Source of the DNA: Chara braunii
Lineage: Eukaryota; Streptophyta; Charophyceae; Charales; Characeae
Assembly: GCA_003427395.1 (NCBI GenBank)
Contig: BFEA01000076.1
Coordinates: 1,500,186 to 1,564,185 of the forward strand
Length of the DNA stretch: 64,000 nucleotides
Direction of reading: 5' to 3'
Numbering within the stretch: the first letter of the stretch is position 1; every line of letters starts with the position of its first letter. The position numbers and the translations under genes are program-made. Shown piece by piece: positions 56,390 through 64,000 of this stretch. The notes below the pieces were generated by a model, which had not been told where the DNA came from, ran no database searches, and saw only the letters and a list, made by a program, of their open reading frames with translations.

Positions 56390-57561
56390 TAAGACTTTAA
56401 CCCTCGTTCATAAGCAACAATAATATCAGGAGCAGTTTCAAGTAGTTCTCTTTACTAAACCATTTGTCCTCAGATGGTGTCTGAGACTTAAAACGTACCT
56501 GCTTCTAAGGTCGTCCACGTGCTCCCATAGAGAAGTATCCATGCTTTATGATTCTGTCTACTTCATATCTGCCTTCCATAGATGGCGGAATCATAGAGGG
56601 TCTGTTGGGAAATTCATTCTCTTCTACATAGGTCAACAGTTTGGACGCGCGAAAGACAGGATATGTTTTGAGATGAGGGGGAATATCAATGCAATAAGAC
56701 GGTCCATCTGCATCTCCTATTACTTTGAGAACTTCCCAGGGTTCAAAATAGACAGGCAAAAGTTTCTGAGACACATCTTCTTCTAAGGAAAACTCTTTGG
56801 ACTTTACCAGACGAAATCACCTTCCTTAAAGGTAGATGGTCGACGATGTTTATTCACTTGTTCGATCATCTGGTCCTGAGCTTTCTTTAAATTATCTTTT
56901 ATCTTCTTTATGTCTTCTTGAAACAAAATTGCATACTCTCGTGTCCCTGGAGGTAACCTAAGGAACTGGTCCCGCGTTCATACGTTAATGGGATGCCTAG
57001 GTTTCCACCCCTTGTGCAGTGCATTTGGTATACGACCTGTAGCGGTGTGAGCACTGCTATTATATGCACTGATTATCTTGGGTAAGTTCTCATCCCAATC
57101 AATTTGATCAGGTCTTACATACATGCGCAAGAGCTGTTGGCACAATCGGTTCATTTGTTCACTTTGCCCATTCGTTTCAGGGTGTCACCCTGACGACATG
57201 GTCAAACGTATGTCGTATGACTCTATCAAATTTTGCCATGGCATGCTTATGAACCTGGCATCTCAATCAGATACAATGGATAAAGGAAAACCATACTCAG
57301 TTACCCATTTCATGTGAAATTTATGGATCACAAGTTCAGTCCTTGCTTCAGCAGGAAAGAGAATAAACATGGCATATTTAGAGAAACGGTCCACAATCAC
57401 CATTACTTGACTATTACCGCTGCGACTTTTAACCAGACTCATAAAGTCAATTGAGATGGACTCACCTGGCTCACTTGGTATAGGTAATGGCCTGAGAAGT
57501 CCAAGAGGACTCTCACGCGTCGGCTTGTTTCTCTGACTCTCAGCAGACTCTTAATTATTTC
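56390..57561 (-). pseudogene. int: Element C integrase and chromodomain (broken)
   Basis: The N-terminal HHCC domain is almost entirely missing: EIIKSLL near 57550 runs straight into RNKPTRESPLGLLRPLP, a loss of roughly 45 residues. Catalytic core: SIDFMS (D), IVSD followed by TGA at 57263-57265 and DARF, then HPETNGQSEQMNRLCQQLL (E). Further TGA stops follow SSG and NV. After KEGDFVW the frame shifts to 56774-56505 with PWEVLKVIGDADGPSY and YEVDRIIKHGYF, the start of a chromodomain; its end, TPSEDKWFSKENYLK, is readable near 56440. Chromodomains direct integration to heterochromatin. Confidence 0.85.
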
Positions 57562-59219
57562 TTAGTGAGGAATACACAATCGTTGTTTTGTTTGGTTTAT
57601 CAAGAAAAGCAAACCATCGACTATTCTATAGTTGGGTAATTGGGAAGAATCTCGTGCAAGGACATCCATGATTGGCTTCCAAATTGGATTAGTAGTGTAT
57701 CCTTGACGAATCTGGTCTTTCAAGTCATTCCCAACATCCAAGTATGAGACAGTTGTACCAAAAAAATCATTGCGTCGGGATAAAGCATCTGCAACCACAT
57801 TAGACTTACCTTTCATAGTTTCGAGCTCAAAGTCAAAGGTGTCAATGAAGGCAGACCATCTTACCAACTTGTCAGAGAGTCTGGATTGTGTCTTTATCCA
57901 CTGTAGTGTCGAGTGGTCTGAATACACAGTAAAGTGCCTCCATAGCAGGTAGTGTCTCCATGTATCCAACGCACAGACTAAGGCATAAAGTTCTCGTTCA
58001 TAGGTAGAGTTGACAACCTTCTCTGACGACAATCGATTAGACATAAAATCTATGGGCCTATAACACTTGTCATCATCCTGTTGGAGAACAGCGTCAATCT
58101 CATATTGACTTGCGTCAGTGGTAACAATGAAAGGCAAGGATGAGTCAACAATCTTAAGGACAGGGTAGTCAGTTAGTGCATACTTCAATTTCCGAAAGGA
58201 AGACTCACAATCCTTATCCCACAACCAAATAGTTCCTTTCTTTAACAATTTTCGCATTGGTGCAACAATCATTGAGAAGTTTCTGACAAACTTCCTATAG
58301 TAACTGGCTAAACCAAAGAAAGATCGCAATTCAGTTATAGACTTAGGTTGTGGCCAATCTCTAATTGCTGAAATTTTTTTCTCTTCTGGCCTTAAACCTT
58401 CTTTCTTCACTATGTGTCCTAAGTATAACACTTCAGACTTAGCAAACTCGGACTTCTTGGAATTGATCTTGAAATTGCCCTCTCGCAACTTCCCTACCAC
58501 CAAACGAAGGTGCTTCTCATGATCTTCTAGTGTCTTACTGTACACTAGAATATCATCGAGATAGACAATTACGAACTTGTCTAAGCATTGACGAAAGAAT
58601 TCATTCATAGACCTTTGGAAGGTCGCTGGGGCATTAGTCAGTCCGAAGGGCATTACCACAAACTCGTAATGGCCATACCTCGTTCGGAATGCGGTCTTAT
58701 GTTGATTTGTGGGTTCCACCTCGATCTGATGGTACCCTGACTTCAGATCAATCTTACTAAAATACTTACAACCCTGCAACTGGTCCAACAAATCGTCAAT
58801 TCGAGGTAGAGGTTCGACATTCTTAACAGTGACAACATTCAACCCTCTGTACTCAACTCACCTTCCTTTTTGGGCACAAACAAGACAGGGGCATCATAAG
58901 GAGAGGAGCTAGGGCGAATCCATCCTTTTTTTGTTAAGTTTTGCAGTTGTTTTCGCAATTCTTCAAGTTCCCTAGGTGACATTCGATATACAGGGCCCTT
59001 GGGAATCTTACTGCCAGGAATAATTTCAATTGTGTGTTTGATAGCACGTTCAGTTATTCCTGTTGGTTCAGTGGATAAATCTTTATACCTGCTTAGGAGT
59101 TTTTCAGTCGAAAGAGGATAGGAAGTAGAAGACTCACTTGCTTTCTTTACTAAAACCATAATTACTTCTTGTTCCAACTTTTTCTTTGAAACCATCGATC
59201 GGAATGCTGGATAATTCAT
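57562..59219 (-). pseudogene. pol: Element C reverse transcriptase-RNase H
   Basis: RT starts with IEIIPGSKIPKGPVYRMSP and SSPYDAPVLFVPKKEG. It is then broken near 58845, where about 13 bp are missing, removing the R.CIDYR.LN motif and shifting frame. The second part (58842-57562, 426 codons) is open: YFSKIDLKSGYHQIEV, MPFGLTNAPATFQRSMN and the catalytic YLDDILVYS box. RNase H follows with TTDASQYEI (D), ERELYALVCAL (E), VYSDHSTLQW (D) and VVADALSRR (D). The frame ends at RLCIPH, where the integrase N-terminus should begin. Apart from the 13-bp deletion both catalytic domains are well kept. Confidence 0.93.
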
Positions 59220-59972
59220 ACAACAGACAGACAGACTAGAGTCAACGCCAGACTTGTGATACAGTTTGATAGGTTTTATTTCAGAGTGTGCATCTCACAA
59301 TTGCACAATTTTCTCTTTGAAATTGATATTTGCGTTGGATTCCTCGTGCCAGTCCATTCCCAGAATCAAATCAAACTTCTCCACAAGAAATAAAACCTCG
59401 TGAACAATCTTATTTCCTTCCTTGGTACGAAATCGATATTTCACACGATCAACATATTGCGAGACAGTTATTGTGCTTTTGTCAGACGTGATTGGTCGAG
59501 ATAAATTCTTTACCTTCATTCCGAGATGCAACTTGTGGATTGCTTTCTCGGATATGTAGGATCGCGTGGATCCAGAGTCCAATAGAGCTCCTATGCAGGT
59601 ACGTGCAATTTCTACGTCCGCGAGTAGTAGGTCATGCTTAGACTTTGATTTCTTAGCCCACGAGCTTCTTAATGCCAGCAATTCGTTACCAAGCTCGTCA
59701 AGAGAGTCGTCCAGAGAGACAGTGCATAAGACAGGTTCAGGGTGTTCTGGACGACGGGCCGAAGAAGAGGTATCCTCTGTCGTGCGAGTCAAAGGTTTGG
59801 AAGGGATCATAGGTGCCTTACCTTCTTGTTCCAAACCCTTTAACTCAATAGGAGCAGATGCTACTCCTACTGGCTGCTCGACTTTGGGTTCCGAATAAGT
59901 GGGCACCAAGCAATCACGTGCCCTGCGGTATCGCACTTTAAACATTGCGCATTGTTCATACTTTCTTGCCAT
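59220..59972 (-). CDS. Element C protease (-1 frame to gag)
   Basis: Open from 59972 to TGA 59295-59297. It overlaps the last 106 bp of gag in the -1 frame. The active site is LLDSGSTRSYIS (D-S-G-S) and the C-terminal landmark DLILGMDWH is intact, so this domain looks undamaged. After the stop the same frame continues as DAHSEIKPIKLYH and joins the RT start at 59219, so the TGA is probably a mutated CGA. A linker with EPVLCTVSLDDSLDELG precedes the domain. Expression probably relies on the slippery site at 59882-59888. Confidence 0.85.
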
Positions 59973-61749
59973 AATTCTTGTGAAATTCCTATCTTTTCCC
60001 AGGACTTCCCGACCGCAATTCCGGGATGCTCGGGAAACGAGCGTGGCTTCTTCTTCTTTCCTAGCGGTCGTGGTCCTCCCTTGTTGACCACGGCAGCAGT
60101 GACTTCCCCCTTCCTGGAATCACCGCTGCTCGCCACACCCTCGGCCTCCAATGACCACTTCTCCACAGTATCGTCATCAAAGACGACGAGGGTGTGGTCC
60201 TGGCGCTTTTGGCGCGAGATTACCTGCTTGCCTACACCTGCGCCTCCTCCACCGCCATACTTTACTACGGAGGCATATAAATTTTTTACTTGTAAAGTCA
60301 TTTGCTCTCGCTGGAAAACCAAATCGCGAAACTGCCTATAATTATACTTTCCGGATTCTGATTCTGCCACCAGTTGTCCACGAATGGGCTCGGGCAGAGC
60401 GTGGGAATAGATATACAAGACTTGGTTGTCTTGCAGGTTCAATCCAGGAACCTGCAGCAACCGATCAACTTCTCGAGACAGTGCTTCCACTGAGGTCCAA
60501 TGTCTTTGCCTAATGGTGGTGAGCTGGTCAAAGGCATTATCGGTTGTTGTTTTATCCAAAAAACATTCCTTGATCTTACCAAGGAACAACTTTAGGTTCA
60601 ACGTCACAGCCCACTCACCAATGTCATCGAAACCTGCAGCATTGGCTTCAACCAGTACCCATTCCTTCGCTTCCCCCCTTAGACAAGAAGTCGAGAAAGC
60701 AACTTGGGACTCGGGTTCGACAGGGGTCGTACCACAATATGTCTGTATTTCCGCTATCCAGAGCAACAAATTTTCATCCTCTTTGTTGCAAAGCGTAAAA
60801 GGCAATTTCATCTTCACCTTTTCTTTTCTTTTCGGCTTCTCCGGTTTTGTACTTACCTTACCTTGCAGAGAAGCTGAAGACTTTGGAGGTGGAGAGGAAG
60901 GAGGTGTGGAAGGAGGAGTGTTTGGTGGAGAAGACGACGGACTTGATCCCCCTGCATTAGATAACTTCCCCCCCCCAATAAACAATTTCTAATCCTGAGG
61001 ATCAGCAGACTTCATTGCATCACTCATTAACTTCTTGACTTTTTTCTTCTCTTCTTTAACTTCTTCTTCTCCTTCTATTGGATGCTTTCCTTTCACAATA
61101 TTTCTGATGTTCGCAATCCTACAGCAATCTCGTCTAACTGACTTTGCTGTCTGTCTATCTTTTCTTCCAAGAAGGTAAGGTAAGTCATGATGTGATACGT
61201 CTGTGTCATGTCAGTCTGTTCCTTTCCTTCTGTTCCTATCACTTGTCTGATTTGCTTCACTTTTTGTTCCCGCCTCAATTCCTGTTCATGTTTTTCGGCT
61301 AGTTCTTTTTTCTTCCTTTCTTCTGCAGCCAGCACCTGTCTTAATTATTGGATGTTCACGTCAATCGTAGCCTCGGTCACTTCTGGTATGATTTCCCTTT
61401 TTCTAGATAACTCCATGACTTCTTCCAGTTGCTTGATAGCAAATTGGTCCATCGCCTTTCGACACTGGGCCATCATTTTAGACACTTTGGTTCCGACAGC
61501 CACAACTTCCGCGGTCGTAATTGCTTGCTTTATACGGTTCTCTACCGTCTTCAAATCAAACAGATTACGAACGTGTCGTTCGGATTCCGGTCCGGACAAA
61601 CGCAAATCATTCATTAGCTGGTCCCATAGAGCCATTAACTCTAGTTTCTTTGTCTCTGCCTGTCTCCTAGTCTTGGGTTCGGACGATCCTTCACCCGCTA
61701 AGAATGTCATCGGAAAAAGAAGCAAGAGTAATTTCCACACATTAAACAT
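59867..61749 (-). pseudogene. gag: Element C gag (broken)
   Basis: The main intact block is 60985-59867 (372 codons): an S/P-rich stretch, then the retrotransposon gag domain (FSTSCLRGEAKEWVLVEA, LKLFLGKIKECFLDK, VEALSREVDRLLQVPG), a basic linker and a CCHC knuckle, CLKCDTAGHVIAWC, near 59945-59904. Upstream coding belongs to the same protein: 61749-61345 begins with a hydrophobic leader (MFNVWKLLLLLFPMTFLAG), then coiled-coil text; it is cut by TAA 61345-61347, a frameshift near 61110 and a TAG near 60990. The signal-like N terminus is unusual for gag. The stop is TAG 59867-59869. Confidence 0.85.
59882..59888 (-). promoter_or_regulatory. Slippery heptamer CCCAAAG at gag/protease overlap
   Basis: In the gag frame the codons are AAC CCA AAG, giving X-XXY-YYZ. 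Slipping back one base places ribosomes in the protease frame 13 bases before the gag stop. Fits programmed -1 frameshifting; a downstream pseudoknot was not verified. Confidence 0.5.
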
Positions 61750-62803
61750 CTTGCAAATCAGGTTTGAGAAAATACTTGCAATAATGAAACAGAAAAATAA
61801 AAAGAAATAATAAAAAGGAACAGATCTCTACTTATACTAATTGTTGTTCTTTCGTCTGTGTGATGACGTCCTATGAGTGTACAGGTACCACGCCAGGCCC
61901 GCGTGATCAGACACAACACACAAGTAAGTACGCAAGCACTACAACAACAATGACAATGTAAGTATGCCAACAACAACAGCAAACAGTTTGTCAGCAACCT
62001 TCTTTCACCCGCTCTGTCTTCCTGATATCAATGCGATGATGCACTCCCCCTGTCAGTTGGCACTACAACTGTATAGTCGATTCAGTCAGTTGTACCACCA
62101 TCGTCTTTAGAATGCTTCTCTTACTTGGCAGTAATCCTGCCTGCCACTTGTCATCCCTGGAGTGCCAAAATAGCATGTACTGCCATGTCAGCACTCTGTG
62201 TCCAGTCAACCAATAGCGGGATGCCACGTCAACAAATGTGTACTCTGATCCTTGCCACTTGTCACTTCCACACGTCACGTCGCGATACCGTCGCCATTCC
62301 AGCCAGTCAGACAATGCCACGTCAGCCAAGGAGACCGATGCCACGTCAGCAGGTAGTCACCACCTCACGAAGACAGGTGTGATGACTTGTTTCCTGCCAC
62401 GTCAGCAATCAATCCTGTGTTTCCCCAAGGCCGCGTCAGCATCTGCAGTAGACCCTGTCGCACGCCAGCATCATAAAAGTGGCACTTCAGCAATCAATCA
62501 ACAAGGTCTTCAGACGTGGCACAACATATGCCACGTCAGCAGGGAATCGCGATGCCACGTCATTATCGTGATCCAGGCTGGCGCTCGGTATCTCTTGGTC
62601 GCGGTCCCTACTGCCACGTCAGCAGCCTCGTTGGGATCTCCTCTCGCCAGTGGAGTAACCTCCGTGGTGTCTTCTCGCCAGTGAAGTTTGTGCCACGTCA
62701 ATACCTCCGGCGTATCTCTTGCCACGTCATCACCTACTCAACACACGTGTGCACCACACTTACCTGCGCGTGCACACGCGTACAATCGGCGTCGTCAGAA
62801 GAA
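61750..62803 (-). other. 5' leader of element C
   Basis: Non-coding stretch between PBS and gag. It contains the CCACGTCA cluster (62224-62729). Confidence 0.7.
62224..62729 (-). repeat. Cluster of nine CCACGTCA motifs (TGACGTGG on the element strand)
   Basis: Exact copies start at 62224, 62317, 62341, 62397, 62531, 62555, 62614, 62693 and 62722, most inside TGCCACGTCAGCA. Related TGCCATGTCAGCA (62181) and CCGCGTCAGC (62431) extend the set. Spacing is irregular (24 to 134 bp). CCACGTCA is an ACGT-core bZIP site and matches the plant unfolded-protein-response element. Confidence 0.85.
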
Positions 62804-62817
62804 CTGCTCCGATACCA
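62804..62817 (-). other. Primer-binding site (tRNA-iMet type)
   Basis: The minus strand reads TGGTATCGGAGCAG three bases downstream of the 5' LTR. It matches the usual plant initiator-Met PBS (TGGTATCAGAGC) except for one G. Confidence 0.85.
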
Positions 62818-62820
62818 AAT

Positions 62821-63870
62821 TGCAGTGAACCCAGATTGTGAAGACAGTCGTCAACAATGCAAGTCCAGAAGAATGTCAACCAGCTGATGATTACCAATAG
62901 TCAAAATCGTGTCCAGACAGAATGAGACGAGATAATAATACACAGACGAAGGAGAGAGGAGGGACATTAGACAAAGGAGAGGAAATAAATACAAAGCCCA
63001 CTCCTGCTTCAGGCTCACTCCTCAATCACCACCTCAATAATCAATAGTCTGAACGAGTATCTGAAGTAACCTCAATGTGCCACGTGGCACATCTAATCAG
63101 TCCCTCATCAATGCTGGAGCAATGTCGACATGAAGACAACCAGGTACGTATCCACGATCTCTCCACAGTCCCGATCTCCTCCCAAATGACGATAATCAGA
63201 ACAGCAATACAAGTCACGTAGCTTCGCTTCGTCAGCGAACATAAGAACACGTGGCAGCAGCCACGTCAGCCAATGATACACGTGGAAGCAGCCACATCAG
63301 TGACAGCGCCTGGCAGCTGCGACGTCAGCATGCCAAGAAGATAGGTGCAAGCCAGCCACCATGTCGGACCAGCAGTGCCTCGCTGAATCACAATGCCAGC
63401 GCCGGAGTGTCGAGCCAACGTCGCAGCGTCGAGCCAACGTTGAAGTCAACGGGTGAAGTCAGCATCAATGCAAGACGGAATGAATGTCAAAGCCAGGGAG
63501 GTCAACGCTACTTAAGCGTTGACTCGGGGTCTGGACCCCGGATGCTGCAACCTTTAGCCGTCTAGATCTTGATGCAAACAAAGGCCCGGATTGGCCTGAA
63601 ACTGAATTCCCTTCGGCCTGGATGCTTGTCTGGGTACCTGCGCACAACAAGTGAGTGTATCCAACCAAGGGCCTGGGCATTGTACCTTTGACTCTACAAT
63701 TGACTTTGACTCTTGACTTTCCTGGGTGCAGAGTTTGGTCACACAGCCAAACGCGACAGACTCAGGCCTGGGCGTGTCCTGGTCACACAGCCGAGCGCAG
63801 ACCAACTTTGGTCTGCGTTGCCTGGGGCTGAGTTCTAGGCCCCAGACTACTTCTGAACAGAGTTACTACA
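62821..63870 (-). repeat. 5' LTR of element C
   Basis: In element orientation it starts TGTAGTAACTC and ends TTCACTGCA. Same internal landmarks as the 3' LTR: TATTTATTT at 62983-62991, G-box palindrome GTGCCACGTGGCAC at 63077-63090, CCACGTCA at 63261-63268. Confidence 0.93.
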
Positions 63871-64000
63871 CTTTCCCCACACAGCTCAAACTCAATCTGT
63901 ATAAGGGACGCTGGACCCGTTTTCCAGCAGGTGATGCTCCCCACCAATAGATGGAGCCCTCCCAGGTGCTAGTGGTGTCTGCTCTTACCAGCACCACTAA
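63871..64000 (+). other. Right flank of element C
   Basis: 130 bp of unassigned DNA starting CTTT, the possible target-site duplication. A short inverted repeat TAGTGGTG / CACCACTA lies at 63970-63999. Confidence 0.4.

Larger units (their letters stand above)
55303..63870 (-). mobile_element. Element C: complete Ty3/gypsy chromovirus-type retrotransposon
   Basis: 8.57 kb bounded by direct LTRs of 1047 and 1050 bp that begin TG and end CA in element orientation. The order on the minus strand is 5' LTR, PBS, leader, gag, protease (-1 frame), RT, RNase H, integrase, chromodomain remnant, 3' LTR. CTTT flanks both sides (55299-55302 and 63871-63874), a candidate 4-bp target-site duplication. Stops, frameshifts and deletions in gag, RT and integrase make it non-autonomous. 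Confidence 0.92.

Noticed and set aside
63970-63999. Small inverted repeat TAGTGGTG / CACCACTA at the window end
   Set aside because: Eight-base arms are expected by chance at this scale and the context is cut by the window.

Overview
The window reads as intergenic, repeat-dominated nuclear DNA of a large-genome streptophyte (plant or charophyte alga). Evidence: three decayed Ty3/gypsy LTR retrotransposons, a primer-binding site of the plant initiator-Met type, a chromodomain-bearing integrase, long satellite arrays, many microsatellites, and no bacterial-style operons, rRNA or intact tRNA genes. A Chara-like alga is my best guess from the remembered style of the retroelement proteins; the window itself cannot prove it. 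No convincing single-copy host gene was found. There is an assembly gap at 37321-37335, single ambiguous bases at 4502 and 20901, and two extreme homopolymers (G34, C28).

Layout. 1-15950: element A, plus strand. It starts with the end of an acidic ORF, then two or more small pre-gag ORFs, gag with a CCHC knuckle, protease, RT/RNase H and integrase, an acidic 312-aa ORF downstream of pol, a 2.3-kb tail with tandem repeats, and a polypurine tract followed by a long putative 3' LTR rich in palindromes. 15974-20600: a CTT tract, three abutting satellite arrays that all have a period near 92 bp, and a TC tract. 20600-26340: unassigned DNA with AT-rich stretches, a TATA box with a 56-codon ORF, and diverged copies of a repeat module that carries splice-like signals. 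26341-30026 and 35051-39384: two copies of a 3.7-4.3 kb direct duplication around 5 kb of AT-rich DNA. 40267-40633: a MITE-like inverted-repeat element. 40634-49320: element B, plus strand, of the same lineage as A and also with small paralogous ORFs packed in front of gag. 49321-55302: low-complexity and minisatellite DNA. 55303-63870: element C, minus strand, structurally complete with 1.05-kb LTRs, a tRNA-iMet-type PBS, gag, a -1-frame protease, RT/RNase H, integrase and a chromodomain remnant, but broken by stops and deletions.

How the parts work together: in each element gag packages the RNA, protease cuts the polyprotein, RT/RNase H copies the RNA and integrase inserts the DNA. All three are dead copies by sequence. 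Many of their in-frame stops fall at codons one C-to-T (or G-to-A) change from a sense codon, as expected from deamination of methylated cytosine. The points most worth following up are the tandem pre-gag ORFs shared by A and B, the slippery heptamer at the gag/protease overlap of C, the cluster of nine CCACGTCA motifs in the C leader, and the three equal-period satellites.
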